Part shown: positions 12,501-26,100 of the stretch, piece by piece
Layout: the number at the start of each line of letters is the position of its first letter
How positions within the stretch are numbered: the first letter of the stretch is position 1
From: Epiperipatus broadwayi
Lineage: Eukaryota > Onychophora > Udeonychophora > Euonychophora > Peripatidae
Direction: 5' to 3'
Assembly: GCA_028023455.1 (NCBI GenBank)
Contig: JAQFVV010012402.1
Span: forward strand, 15,060,483 to 15,124,482
DNA: 64,000 nt
Notes under the pieces: model-generated
Database searches by the model: none
Told to the model about the DNA's origin: nothing
What the model saw: the letters and a program-made list of their open reading frames with translations, nothing else
Position numbers and translations under genes: made by a program

Positions 12501-15500
12501 AACAAGATAAAAATGTTTGTACAGAAAAAAATAAAGTGTAAAACCGAAATACTTCTTGTAATAGCATTTTTTAAAGAATCTATTTAAATCAAAAAATAAT
12601 GAAAACAGATTGGTCAAATATGCACACATTTTCTATATCCTATATATACATATACTTTAAAGCACTTGTATTGTTAATGTTCAGAGATTAATAAATCTGG
12701 GCTATAGATTAAGAAGTCAAAGATAATTTTTAAATTTTGGTTAATTAATTATTATAGTACACTATTATTAATCATGGCTGCATGATTTTGAACTCTTTCT
12801 TTTTCTGAACACTTTTAGATTAGCCAATATAGTTTTGCCTGTTTTAATGCAAAGATATATATGGACAAGAATTTCTGCAACACATACATTAATAAAAAAA
12901 AAATTGTTAAAAAGACTCAAAATTTGAATGTTCTGTGAAAACATGTATTACATATATATTCTCAAATGTACATGATTTACAAAAAACTATAAAAATTTAT
13001 TTCCATTAATAGACAAAAAAGATAAAACTACACAATCAGTTTTTCAACCATAATACATTTTTTTAAAAAAAATTAATCTTAACTTACACAAATTTTCCAA
13101 ATATCTGTGCAATCCAGAAACATAGAAATTACAATTCTACGATAAAGTTTATTTTCAATAACAAATATTACTGATGAATTTTATCAAGCAATGGCTTCTA
13201 ATGTCAGATTGCTTAATTTTTATATTAACTAGGATTTGAAAATATTCATCAGAGTATTTCTTAACCTTTTTTAAAGAAATAAAACTTATCTTTAAACTAT
13301 GTGTAAACTTGCAATTTCTATAGTAATTTCCAAAAACAAACAAAAAAGACTGATATTTTGCTAAAAGTTTATTTTCAATAACAAAAGAAACATAATTTTT
13401 ATATACTAGCATCTTTTTATGACAAAATGCTAAATTACTATCAGCCAAGATTTAAAAAACACATATGCACACACATCAGCAGATTAATACCAGTAACACA
13501 TTATTATAAAATAATTAATTAAAATTATACTTAATTAAGCATTTCATATTTTACTATTATTTTTATGATATAAAAAAGTGATGCAACTTTTATTACAGTA
13601 TAGTACTCTAATTTCTGTCACAATGCAAAATCTCTTTGTAATCAAATAAATATACATAATGAATTTAAATATTTGTGAAGAATGCCTGTACTCCAAATAT
13701 TATAATGAATCTAAATTTATTTTATTTTATTAAATTTTTTTTTTATGGAAAATTCACTACTAAGTTATATTTTTATGCTAATACGTTATTTTTCATTTTT
13801 AAACAGCTTCTATTTTACAAATATAATTAAATCCAGACTCAACTTCCTTTTTCTTTGTTTATATATCATTACTTTGATGTGGATGCGCCTTGTTATATTG
13901 CTTCCATCTTGTCTGAGGATAAAAAATATAGTGCTGATACTTCCTTGGATTCATCTATCCATTTCCCCAATTAATTTCCATTCTATTAATTTTGGATCGA
14001 ATACAATCCTTCTGTTTGAGGCAAGATTTTAAACAACTTGCATTGTAGAACATTTTATAACTTTATCATTAAGAAATTGTTATAATACGCTTGGACAATT
14101 TGATGCCAAATTTTGAATTACTAATTAAAAACAAACAGTAACAATTGCATTAAAATTTTAAATTGTAAATCTTTTTTTTTTATTATTACCATCTTGATGA
14201 TAGTTCTTTGGCTTTAAATTTTGTGATTTTTTTTTTTTTTTGATTCAATATTTCTTGTACCAATTATTATGTGATTATATTACAATAATTATTATATGAC
14301 CTGTAATTTTTGAATCAATAAGGATGATTTTTTGTGATTTTTATGGAATATTTGTTAATTAATCTTAATTAACATTATATTTATAATTATAAAGTCTGTG
14401 ATTTTAAAAATAAACTTTTTAAAGGTAATCAATATTTCTTGTGCTCATTATTCTGTGATTTTTTTTTTTTTGTAATTTTATTGTATGAATAATAAATAAT
14501 ATGACTCCATGCTTAAGTATGTTTTTATATTAACTGGAACATTATGTCAATGACAAGTGAATAAAAAAAGCTGCATGCATCTCAGAAATTGAACCAGTAA
14601 TATATATGTCGCAGATAAAAAAAGTTACGATAATTTATTTTAATTATGATACTCGTCCATGGAAATTTTTTCTGGAAACTAAGTAGACCATACAGAGAAA
14701 AGGATTTAAAAACACTGATCTAGTTAAATGCTTGATTATCTTTTGGTTGACAGAATTGCTCCATCCTAAAGCTAATATTCCACTTTTGAAGAACCTAAGA
14801 AATGATTCTAATCATGCCTCTCTCCAGGAATCCAAAATTTGTACTGTAATAGAACAAGGCTTAGATCAGACATCATTTACAATGTAGATTAGCTCATTTT
14901 TACCTTTTACCATTAGCTGAATATCAAAACAGAGCCTCTGAAATAGACACATCTGGACATATCAGCCAAATGATCCATCAAATGTTATTACATTAAATGA
15001 GAGAGGATTCCTCATAATTGATATCTTGATCTAGGCACCAAGATAAATGACTTATCTAAATTCATAATTAAATAAATAACATCAGTTATTTATGATTGTA
15101 AAAAAACTAATGAAAAACATGTTTAGACACTGGATGTGAATGTTAAATGCAATTAATGCTATTCTTTCTTTAATAGGTAAAATCAACTGCATTTAGTTAT
15201 ATGAATGTTTAATTATATGTCGTAGTAGTCTAATGCTAATAACTATCACTTGCAATATATCTAATATTATATATAAATAATGATCATCATATTAATTTTG
15301 TTCATTCACCAGCATGTAGAAATATGTAAATTACTATTTCATGTGTACCCCAATTAATGATCTGGTCTTGCTTCACTTAATCAATAAGTAATATAAGCCA
15401 ATATTTCAGTTTGAATCTAAAACTAAATATTATTTGCTATTTAAACCATAAGAACTTAGAAAATGCTCTTATGAACAAACACATAATAAAAATATTTACC

Positions 15501-15723
15501 ATGCTAAAATTCCCTTTTTAAATGGAATTTTTAATTGGCAATTATTTCCAAATAAAAAAAAAGTAATGAAAATAATTCCATGACTACAACTTCCAGGTAT
15601 CTGCTTATTTAATAATATCATTCATAAAATAAATAATAAACCCCATTTCAACAAATAATGGCAATGATCCAGAGCTCTGCGCAAAAATAAAAAAATAAAG
15701 AACCTATAGCTTACACAAATATA
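9543..15723. other. Long AT-rich intron stretch without recognised genes
   Basis: Very AT-rich DNA with many A or T homopolymers of 8-14 bases (for example near 9590, 14230 and 14460) and short TATATA tracts. Open frames of 95-97 codons at 13155-13448 and 13745-14032 are low-complexity and show no domain. Apart from the hairpin at 12189-12243 I see nothing to annotate. Confidence 0.5.
12189..12243. repeat. Hairpin-forming inverted repeat
   Basis: The arms are 12189-12210 (TAAAACAGAACCCAAAGAAC...) and 12222-12243. They are 22 bases each, with one or two mismatches, around an 11-base loop. This may be a miniature foldback remnant. Function unknown. Confidence 0.55.
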
Positions 15724-16477
15724 TTATGTGATGTGATGTATTTTGGCTTCTACTTAAAGAAGTCAAGAATATCTCAGCAATTATGTGAGATAAACCTGTT
15801 AGCCACTTTATTTTCCATTCCCCACTCTAAGTCTTGCCATATTCTGCCCCATCCCATTTCCACAACATAATCTTTGTCAACTCTATGACCTTTATATCAA
15901 AATCCCCCTTAACTTTTTGAAAACCCAGCATAAAAACCAATAACTCACTTTCTGTATAATCACTTTGTTCATATCTATTCTCCCATAACTTCATTATCTG
16001 TACCCTTTCTGCTTTCAAGCATTTACATTCAATCAAAAGATGCCTAATATTTTCTATACCTTTCTTACACAATTTGCACACTAAATCACCCATAGTTTTC
16101 CATTTATATGTATATTCTCTTGTTGCTAAAGACCCCATTCGAGCCTTAAACAATAGACTACTTTTCTTACTATTATCCTAAATTAACTCACATCCAATGT
16201 TCCATTTACTTCTACATATATTTAAACTCTTCTTACCCTCCATACTAGTTCTCCATCTCTCCAACTCCCTATTTTTTATTAATGCATCTATTCTTTTATC
16301 CCATTTCTTACCACTATAACACTCAACAATCCTCCTAACACAATCATCCCACTTTTTATACAAGTATATTGATATAAATTTTTTATCCAAATCTTTTGCA
16401 TACCGCATTACCTTTCTCACCCATCTTGTTACCTGCCCTTTACTCATAACCCAATTAAACACTATTTTGGCTATTCT
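15724..16477 (-). pseudogene. 5'-truncated LINE-A copy (RT C-terminal part)
   Basis: This is a minus-strand copy of the last quarter of the LINE at 22797-26641. It starts abruptly at the RIAKIVFNWV block (about 16477) and keeps TRWVRKVM, DDCVRRIVECYSGK and a zinc-binding C-terminus (CKLC then HLLIEC). It runs through the 3' UTR to a CATCACATCACAT-type tail at about 15740-15724. The frame is broken by a stop between 16178 and 16153. A 5' truncation with an intact 3' end is the usual product of target-primed reverse transcription. Confidence 0.88.
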
Positions 16478-17249
16478 AACCAGACTGGTGCTTCCGCTCC
16501 CTCTGGTGGTTAATTTATTTCCTGATGAGCATATTGTAGGAAGGAAAGAATGATTGACGTTACTCAATGCTGATGTTACCCCCCCCCCCCTTAAAAAAAA
16601 CAATATTTCCTGTTCATTAGAGGATGTAGCATTAAAGAGACTGAAAATGTCTAGATATTTATCTGTTTGGTTTCCCAAAGGGCACCACTAAAGTTCCAGA
16701 TCACTACAACCTGACTTACCCAGATCAAGTTATGCCAGACATAGCTAAGGAAAGATGAGATTCCCATGAACAAGTGCACTGATTGATGAACGATGCGAAA
16801 TGAAACTGACAACATATATTAGTTTTGTGTAACAATAATTTATTTAACTAACAGTATTTGGAAAACATTCATTCTAATAGTTCATTGCAGTTCAGGTCCC
16901 ATAGATCAGTTAGTCTACTCATTGGTAATTCCACTGATGCTTGGTCCCATCGTTGATGATCATTCAGTGTCCATCATTTATATCCCATCATCCTGTTCTG
17001 CCAACATTCATATAGTAGGGATTTATTTAGATATCCATGTGTACATCACAGATACCTCCCCTATCATTTCTCAAATTTAATTTCTCCTTTTGTGAGTCTA
17101 GATTCTCTTCATATGCGCATATATCTAATTTTGTAGACATGTCTATTAATCCCCATTGCAAAATACTCTTAGGTAAGTTTAGTTTATATCTGGATTAATC
17201 ATTTTTATTTAATCATTCTGAAGCCAATAATTCAATTTGAATATATTCA
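16478..17249. other. Unassigned mixed-composition stretch
   Basis: Less AT-rich than the surrounding DNA. It contains a CTCCCTCTGGTGG string next to the LINE-A truncation point and a run of ten or more C at about 16580. Strings near 16900-17060 (GGTCCCATCGTTGATGATC) look like old transposon DNA, but I cannot place them. No coding frame. Confidence 0.4.
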
Positions 17250-17756
17250 CATATTTAATTAATATATACAGACACAGATTTAATTCATGTATATAGACAC
17301 ATTTGATTCCAGTATATAGATGCAGAGTTGACATTCATATATATAGAAGCATATTTAATTCATATATACATGATCACCATCTCTTATGCTAGCACATAAC
17401 TGTATGGAGAGTTTTGCCTGTTTAACACATATTTAATTCAAGTAAATGGACACATATTCGATTCCTGGATATAAACGTAGATTTAAGTCATTCATGTATA
17501 TAGAAGCATATTCAATTGATATATATATAGACGCAGATTTAAGTCATGTATATAAACCCATATTTAACGCAGGTATATAGATGCATATTTAAGTCATTCA
17601 TGTATATAAAGACATATTATATAGATGCAGATTTAAGTCATGCATATAAACATATTTAACTCAGGAATATAGATGCATATTTAAGTCATTCATGTATATA
17701 AAGATATATTATACAGACGCAGATTTAAGTCATGTATATAGACATATATTTACCTC
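17250..17756. repeat. Minisatellite with degenerate 25-45 bp units
   Basis: Repeats are built on GTATATAGATGCAGATTTAA followed by GTCAT, often alternating with a TTCATGTATATAGAAGCATAT variant. A longer period is visible: TGCATATTTAAGTCATTCAT recurs at about 17582 and 17668. A foreign fragment at about 17368-17417 interrupts the array and matches the ends of the foldback family (CATGATCACCATCTC and ATGGAGAGTTTTGC). Confidence 0.85.
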
Positions 17757-19943
17757 AAATGTTAACTAGAGTTTATTTATCTTTAAATTTATATTGTTGG
17801 TGATTCACTGCTGGTAAATCTTTACATTAAGAAGAGGTTGGTCTTAGAGCTGAATGGTATACATTTTCTTTGGTGGTCACTTAGACATTATTTTTTAACT
17901 TCTTCATGGTGTGGGAAGGGAGGTGAGCTATTCTTTTTAGCCAAACATTCTAGCATTTTTCATGTTGTGATAACTCCGGGTTTCTTCTGTAATTGATGGC
18001 CATGGCAGCTCCAAGCTTATTTGGTCAGGTTTTTCTAAACTGTGATTAGCTGTATCACAATGACAATGATCAACTCACTAATAATCCTCCTGCGAATTGC
18101 CAGATTCCTTTATTTATATGCTCCTGCTTTTTGTGATTTTCTTTTCAATATCTCTTCTTATCTAACCCATGTTAATCAGCTTGTTTTTAAAAAACATGCT
18201 GACTTCTTTTGTTTAAGGCAAGCAAGTGAACATTTGATTATAACATCAGGCTTACAATAGACTCGAAGCCCTGATTTAAGCATGGTCTGTAAGAGTTGGT
18301 ATATATAGAAGGTATGCTCTAAACTTAAGTGATTCACTTAAGTTTTTTAAATTCTTACTGGCAGGAGAATGCACAGAGATTTATAATATTTAAGAAATAG
18401 TGGATTATCAGAGATTGATTTCCATTTGAATAATTTCAAAGTTTTCAACACTTTATAGTAATAGGTTTACATTTAAACCAACAACATTTCAGGTCTCTTT
18501 TTGGACATGGACATACAAGGTGCATAAACTTTTTTCTTATTTCAGAATCTGATAACTACAAATGCCCAGTTAAGATTCAAGATAGCTTTTGAAATTGCCA
18601 GATTTGCCTCTGTATATTTGCATCTCCTGTGCAAGCATGTGATGTGTACTGCATGATACACTTTTCAACTGCTTATTATAATGAATAGGGGGTACTTGAT
18701 AATTTACTAAAAGCCAAGAGAATATTGGGAACAAAAAAACTGGGAATCATCGATTTAAATTAAAAAAAAAAAAAAAGGGATTATCTTCATTCTTTAGCAC
18801 AAAAGTAACATAAGACATTTTGATAATATTGTTTAAGCTTTAATTTTAAATGCAAAAAAAAAAAAAGATATTAACTTTATTAAATATAAAATTCCTTAAT
18901 TATAGGACATCCATTATTTTTAATAATTTTAAAAATATGATGCTTCAAATAATAAACATTTCTTTTTATTTAAAAAAAATGGTTTTATTAAAATAGTTTT
19001 AATATGGTATATATGCTTTAATACACTGCAGCAGTAAATATTTACAATTTTATATATATATATATCAGCTCATGCATTAAAAAAATTTGACTATTCACCT
19101 AAATTGGAACTGCTTGAATACTCCAAGTTTGTAAGTGTTTTTCTTCCAACGATTATTGTATGATTAATGTTTTCCAAAATGATTTAATAACTTAATAAAA
19201 TATTTATCCACATTTCACAAACAATAATATTTTCCTCTGAATTTAACTTTTTAGTTTTAATCTTAAGACCTTCATCAAATGAAAACAACAGCAAAGTGCT
19301 TAGTTTCTAAAGAGTATACATTTAAGGCAATGACATTACATAATCTCATAAAATTGGTTCTTTAAAAAAAACATGAATTAATTTTGTCTGATTATTATTT
19401 TATAAATTATTACATTATTATATAATTTTCTAGCAGTATAATGAAATACTTTTTCCAAAGTAGTGGCAAATATTAAAAAAAATTCTGAAATTTATTGCAA
19501 TTTTTTTGTTTGTTCAATTTACTTTAATAAAAAAAAAAAAAAAAATTAAATTTCATTAATTTAAAATGACAACTACTTCATTAAAATAACTTTAATTAAA
19601 TAAAAACATGTTTTACAGAATAAGTTTAATGAAAGTTGGTCAGTGATAGTTTACGAAACATAAAAAAAAAAAATTTATTTATTTAGATTCTGCCATCTTG
19701 AAATGAATTCCCCCTCCCCAGCTATGTAAACAATTCACCTTTAAATTTGAAATGTATAAATTATAATATATATTTCCCCAATATTTTCTAAAAATACTTC
19801 TAATGAAATCACTCCAAATTTATGTTTTAAATGTATATTAAAATAATAACTAATAAATAATTACTCTTGAAAAAAATGGGTGAAAATTATGAAAGTAACA
19901 AATATCAAAAGAAAACATTACATACAATATTTATGTTCTGCGC
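17757..19943. other. AT-rich intron DNA, no gene seen
   Basis: A 72-codon plus-strand frame at 18042-18260 has no recognisable motif. A-runs of 13-16 bases occur near 18760, 18855 and 19532. No repeats beyond short ATTT motifs. Confidence 0.5.
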
Positions 19944-20072
19944 AGTTTGGCACAGTAGGTAGAGCTTTCAATTTGGGATCAGGAGGTACGAGAATTGATT
20001 CTGGTGCATACAGTAGATAGAGCTTCCAGCTTGGGATTGCGAAGTATCATGATCGATTCTGACGTTCACAGA
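19944..20072 (+). repeat. Two tandem tRNA-like units, possible old dimeric SINE
   Basis: Two units of about 63 bases follow each other. Each has an A-box-like start (TGGCACAGTAGGTAGAGCTT, then ACAGTAGATAGAGCTTCCAG), a GGGATNNNGAGGTA-like middle and a B-box-like segment (GAATTGATTCTGG, then GATCGATTCTGACG). Decay of the B boxes suggests it is old and not a working tRNA gene. It differs from the SINE at 8801. Confidence 0.5.
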
Positions 20073-22620
20073 TCTAGTGCTCAAACTTCTTTATGAACTC
20101 CAAGCAATAAAGCCACATGCACAATATTTATAAGTATTTTGGGGAAAAAAGAAGATAAAAACTATCAATTATCAGTGATCATTGAGGCATAGATATTACT
20201 TGGTGATTAAATTAATCCAATTATAGAACATTCAAAGTCATGAATAATTACAATGATATACTTACTATGGTAAAGATATTTGGATCAGATTTCTGTAAAA
20301 TGAAGCATAGGAAGAAGAGTATCTTTTTTTTTGATATGAAGCTTTGTTTGTGATATCAGTAAACAATGCAATTAAATAAACTTGAAAATCATTACTGATA
20401 ACATTAACACCAAACAAATGTTATTTGTACAATTAGAAATAATGCCTATAAATAAAAATAGCAAAAGCAGAGAAGTTTTTAAATTGCGAAGCTACTTTGC
20501 ATCCCTGTGCAATACTAAGACTATAGGTCTAAATTGAATAAATTATGGGGAAAGAACATTATAATACTCTATAATAGAGATGTAAAAATTATATTCAATT
20601 GTTGTTGGAAGATGATGTTGTACGACTATATCTTTATTAGACGAGATAAACAGTATGATTTCAAATAAAGGCCCCAAAGCTAAAAACTACTTAAAACTTA
20701 TAATAGATGTAATTAATCTCAAGATTTAAAATAAAATTGCATGATATGAAACTGTAAGTTTAAGATGATAAAATTACAAAAGAGAAATTGTTTGATTTAT
20801 CAATATTAAGAATTTATCAGATTACAATAGATAGTCATTCAGAAAAACAACTTGTCTCAATAACAAGTTTAATGGTTTGATTGTGAGGGATTTGAAAATG
20901 ATACATGAAACATTTGGAAGTTTTAAAGATTGATATTTTTTTTTATTATAAAAAATAGTAACTTTAAAATTATTATTATTATTATTAGCACAGATGCAAA
21001 TTGGTGTTGATTTTTGTGATGCACAGAATAATCATTTCATAACTATAGATATGAATTAGTTACAATTCTGATTTTAACAATGTTTTTTTTTTTTTGGAGT
21101 ATAATATATTTGATGATTAACCAAATATTTGAGGATCAAGTAAAACTTAATTTCTGATAGTCATATGTTATGCTAGAGAATTTCTCTTATATGAATAAAT
21201 TTCAAAAAACTGTATATAAAAAAGAATATAACAATTCATTTAAAAGATACATAAATACTAATATATATTTTAGCCATTGGCATCTCAAACAGTTACTGCC
21301 ATGATATAGATGATGTTATCATATAACTGGAAATCTGTAGAAGTTGAAGACAATAAATATCTTTCTAGTAAAATCTTTGATTAATTCTAATTAGATAAAC
21401 CAATAAACATCTTTCAATTCAATGACCTGATGACTAAAACAGGATTAGAGGATTTGGTAATAAAATAAAGCTTTTGGTTACTAATTTTCTATTAATTCTT
21501 TTATCTGACAGCAATTTAGCTTCAAGAGTTTTATTAAACTAAAAAAATATGTTTTATCAAACGTTTTACTACCAGGAGTTGGATCTTGAAAATATAATTT
21601 TTGCTATTTTAATAGATAAAATAAACATGAAATATTTTGACTTTTTGATTATTAGACTTAAAATAGAGAATTAATATTTTTCTATCCAAGTGTTTAAGAT
21701 TTATAATTATTATTAGAAAGTAAAAATTATTTTCCTCACAATAGAAAAATCTATTGTATTATGATATTTAATAAATTTGCTTTCTGCTGTAGAAAAGACA
21801 GAATTTCGAAACAAAAAATATTCTTTATGAAATATTATAACTTTATCTTTCTTATCGCATTGCCAAATCCATATAATATTTAAAAAAATATTCTAACTAT
21901 GTTGCATTTGATTGATTATGTTTCAAATGTAGGAGGGCTTATTGTCATTTGTGATAATTATTATGACCATATTTCTTTCATTACTAAAATTACAAGTCAA
22001 AAAATTGGGGGTTTAAATTATAGCTAAAAATCATTTGTCTCATTTAAATTTTGTTACATTATTTAAAATTTAAATGACGATCTTATTTCTCCCTTAAGTA
22101 TGCCTTCAATTTTTTGATCATTATTCTGACTTTGCTTTTCTAATTTCTCCTGCTTTTAAAAATCGTTATCCCATTCAATTTTCTAGTCAGATTTGTTCAT
22201 TTTGCAATAAATTCAATTTTGTTTTAAGTTTTCCCCTTCAGATTAATTAAATGTGGAATTCTTATAATTAAGCAGCAATATTCTCACTTCAATTTTCAAG
22301 AATAGTCAATTATCTTTCACCTTCTAAAGAGAATGATTTACCCCAGTATTCTCTATTTCTTGAATAATATTATTTTTTCAACTAAAATTCCAAATTTAAA
22401 AAAAATTTATTATATTAAGTTTCAGAAGAATATATATTTATGAGAAATCTGTGATTTACAAATTTTAAATCCTTTTCAATGCTAGTAATTAGTAGACATT
22501 ATGAAAGAAATATTTATAGTATTGCTATCAATAGTATACATTATCTGAGTATAGTCACAACTATAAATAAATACACGAACACATTACTATGAAAAAATAT
22601 ATATATTTATTTACATATTA
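20073..22620. other. AT-rich intron DNA, no gene seen
   Basis: Contains an ATT trinucleotide tract (about 20970-20987) and A/T homopolymers. Nothing on either strand carries a recognisable motif. Confidence 0.5.
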
Positions 22621-22796
22621 GCAATAGCAAACTCTCCAGACAATAGTGCCACTTAGAGCAAGCTTTAGTAATCAATGGATGCAGGAAAGATTATATATAA
22701 AATCCTCATCTAGTGCCTACTCATCCAACAAACCATCCTGCATCCATTGATTACTAAAGTCAGCATAGGGGTCACTACTATCTGGAGAGATTGCTA
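22621..22796. mobile_element. Foldback element (family F), left part, interrupted by LINE-A
   Basis: The arm beginning AGCAATAGCAAACTCTCCAG and containing AGTAATCAATGGATGCAGGA pairs with the arm ending GGAGAGATTGCTATTGAC. The arms are about 65 bases around a centre with TAGTGCCTACTCATCCA. The same blocks occur at 35482-35632 and in the 59.2-62.0 kb array. Sequence after LINE-A (26642-26700, with GTGATCATGTGATGTTTTA) resembles the outer end of the array units, so the LINE appears to have split this element. ATTGCTA at 22790-22796 and 26642-26648 is the likely LINE target duplication. Confidence 0.75.
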
Positions 22797-22835
22797 TTGA
22801 CAAGAGGCATTTATTAGATAGGGCATGTTCTATGA

Positions 22836-23048
22836 ATGAGATTAAAAAAATTATGTGAGAGAAATAATGTTATGTTTGTGGATGGGTGGGATTGTTTTAT
22901 TGGAAAGAGGGAGTTATATAGTAAAGATGGATTGCATTTAGGAAAACAAGAAAGTGAAGTTTTAGAGAGTTTGATTATAAAGAATATATTTCGGGAAACT
23001 TATAAAGAGGGGTGGGATTTTAAATTGCAATATTATCAAAAAGAATAA
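22836..23048 (+). pseudogene. LINE-A esterase-like (SGNH-type) C-terminal fragment
   Basis: A 70-codon frame with VMFVDGWDCFIGKRELYSKD followed at once by GLHLGKQ. This matches the D-G-x-H-L block that carries the catalytic Asp/His of SGNH hydrolases, as found in ORF1 of CR1/L2-type LINEs. The N-terminal part with the nucleophile Ser is missing because of 5' truncation. The frame ends at 23048. A coherent frame (about 23032-23202) follows in the next register, then returns to the first register before the endonuclease. This suggests that esterase and endonuclease once formed one reading frame. Confidence 0.65.
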
Positions 23049-23162
23049 GAATGGATGGAATGTAAGAAATAAGCAAAAGAAATTTGATTTAGATATAAGT
23101 ATAGATATGGAGAAGGAATGGGTCTGTAAAATTAATGGTAAGAAAGTTATTTATAAATGTAA

Positions 23163-26100
23163 TGGAGAAGAAAAAAAATTAAAAGAATTTATAAAAGAGT
23201 AGTTAGAAAAGAAGAAATTATTAAAATTGGGTATTTGAATAGGCAAGGTGGTAGGAGACCAGAAAAGTGGATGGAATTAAATAAAGCAATTGAAAATGAA
23301 GAGCTTGAGATATTAGCAGTAGTGGAAACACATTTAAGAGAAGAAGAAGAACCTATTCTGGAACATTTAGTATGGCAGGGTATAAATAGAAAAGAAAAAA
23401 GGAGTGGCGGTATAGATGTTATATCAAAAAAATATTTAAATATTGCTAAATGTCAAGAACATTTGTGGTTTGAAATCAGGTTGGATAGACAAGAATGGAT
23501 GGTGGCTATAGTTTATATAGCTACTGGAGATAGTCAAATTATAATGGAGTGGAACAGTAGCATATATGAATGTCTAGTTAAGGATATACAAAGTTTTAAA
23601 GAAAAGGGGAAGAGAATAATGGTTATAGGGGATATGGATGGACATATTGAAGAAATTGATGATGTAGATAATAAAAATGGACAGCTTTTAAAAATTTTTT
23701 GTCAGAGAGTGAATTTGACTATTGGAAATTTATCAAATATTTATGAGGGACAATACACATGGTCTAGAAATAATATATTTCACACAATAGATTATGTATT
23801 GGTAGAGAAAGAGGGAATGAATAAAGTACGAAAAATTAAGGTGTTTGATAATGAAGAGAAAGTATATACTAGTGATCATAACTTTATTGTAATTGAAATG
23901 GTTAGTAATGTGATGGAGAATAGAAATAAAAGTAGAAATAATAGTGAAAGATGTGGATGGAGAGTGAATGATAAGAATAAGTTGGAAGAGTATAAAATAC
24001 AAGTTGAAGAAATCATGGAAGAGTTGGTTGGGGATGAGTATAAGGACTGGTGTAATGAAATAGAAAAAGTGGCAAATAGGGTTTTAGGTGAGAATATTCA
24101 GAAGAATAAATGTAATAAAAAAATGAGAATTAGTAAAAGTGTAAAAGAGAGGAAAGAAGCATGCAGAGAATATAAGTGTGCTATTAAGAACAAGGAAAGT
24201 GAAAAAGATATTAATGCTAAATGGGAAAAGTACTTAGAAAAGAAGAAGTTGGCTAAAATAGATAATTATAGAGAGAGAATGAAATTGAATAGTAAATTGT
24301 TGGAGGATATTAATAAAAGTGGAAGAGATGGGAGTAAAAAATTTTGGAATTACATTAAAAGGAGAAATGTAGGGGAGAGAGAGATAGTATTACTAGATGA
24401 TGAGGGAATAGAGTGTAGCTCTAGAGAAGACTTAGAGAGAATCTTAAATAGATATGTAATGGATATAGAAAAGATGTTAGATGTGAAGGATAGAGTGATA
24501 GAAAACATGAAAGCATATAGTAATGGGAATATTAGGTTTACAAAAAATGAACTGAATGAGGTAGAGAAGAAATTGAAAAGTGGAAAGGCAAGAGGTTTAG
24601 ATGGATGGGCAGCAGAGATGGTAATGAATTTAGGATATAGGGCAAAAGTAAAGTTATTATCCTGTTTTAATAAGATGGCACAGAATAGAGTTTTTCCAAG
24701 TAGTTGGAGTAATACAAGAGTAAGATTATTATTTAAAGGAAAGGGTAAGGATCATAGAAAGTTAAATAATTATAGACCAATAGCTGTAACATCAGTTTTA
24801 TATAAAGTTTTCTCATATATGGTGGCTAGAAGAGTTGTAAAATGGATGGAAGGGAATAATGTAGTGGGGGAAATGCAAGGAGGTTTTAGATTAGATAGGC
24901 ATATAGGAGATAGTTTATTTGTAGTTACACAACTTATGGATATGAGTAGGAATTCAGGTAGACAGTTATATATGAGTTTTATAGATATAGAGAAGGCATA
25001 TGATAGAGTAAATAGAAATAGATTATGGATAAGTTTAGCAAATTTGGAAATGGATGAAGCTTTAATGGATATTATTAAGAAATTATATGAAAATAATTAC
25101 TATATATATCAATTAGGAAATATAGAATCAGTTAAAGTTAAAAATGGGGTAGGAATAAGGCAAGGATGCCCTATGTCACCTATTTTGTTTTTGTTATATT
25201 TGAGTGAAATGGAAAGATCGATAGAAAGATTAGGAAGAGAGATAGAGATACCGTTAATAGATGGTAAGGGAGTATATATTTTGTCAGGTCTTTTTTTATG
25301 TGGATGATATATTTTTGTGTACAGAAAGAAGATAAGATATGGAAGTTATGTTGAGGATATGTTAGGAGTGAGTAAAGAGATGGGGATTAAATTTAGTGAA
25401 GAAAAAGCAAATATACTGATGGTTAATACTGGGGAAAGAGAAGATGTAGAATTTTTATTGGGGGATATAAAGTTAAGTGTGGTGAATAGATATAGTTATT
25501 TGGGAATTATCTTAAGTAATCAGAAAAATTGTTTGGATGAATGGGAGAAAAAATTGATAAATGAAGCAAAGAAAAGAAAGGGATTGATAAAGAAATTAAC
25601 AGTGTTTTCATATAATAAATATGATGTAGCTAGAATTATATGGAAGGGAGTTGCAGTAGCAGGGTTAACATATGGTAATGATGCATTATGTGTTAGTAAA
25701 GGGGTATTAGATTATTTAGAAAAAGTATAAAGGGAAGTAGGAAGACATGCATTGGATGCAGATGTATGGACAGCAAAGGAGGCAATTCAAGGAGAAATGG
25801 GATGGTCAAGTTTTTATATGAGAGATGCAAAAAGTAAAATGAAAATGTTTGGTAGATTGCAGTTTATGGATAATAAAAGAATAGCCAAAATAGTATTTAA
25901 TTGGGTTACAAGTAAAGGGCAGGCAACAAGATGGGTGAGAAAGGTAATGTGGTATGCAAAAGATTTGGATAAAGAATTTATATCAGTATATTTGTACAAA
26001 AGATGGGATGATTGTGTTAGGAGGATTGTTGAGTGTTATAGTGGTAAGGAATGGGATAAAAGAATAGATTTATTAATAAAGAATAGGGAGTTAGAGAGAT

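Noticed and set aside
19944-20072. Pair of tRNA genes
   Set aside because: B boxes are mutated and acceptor stems do not pair. More likely an old dimeric SINE.
23733-24002. 89-codon minus-strand frame inside LINE-A
   Set aside because: Antisense shadow of the LINE endonuclease; hydrophobic low-complexity text without a motif.
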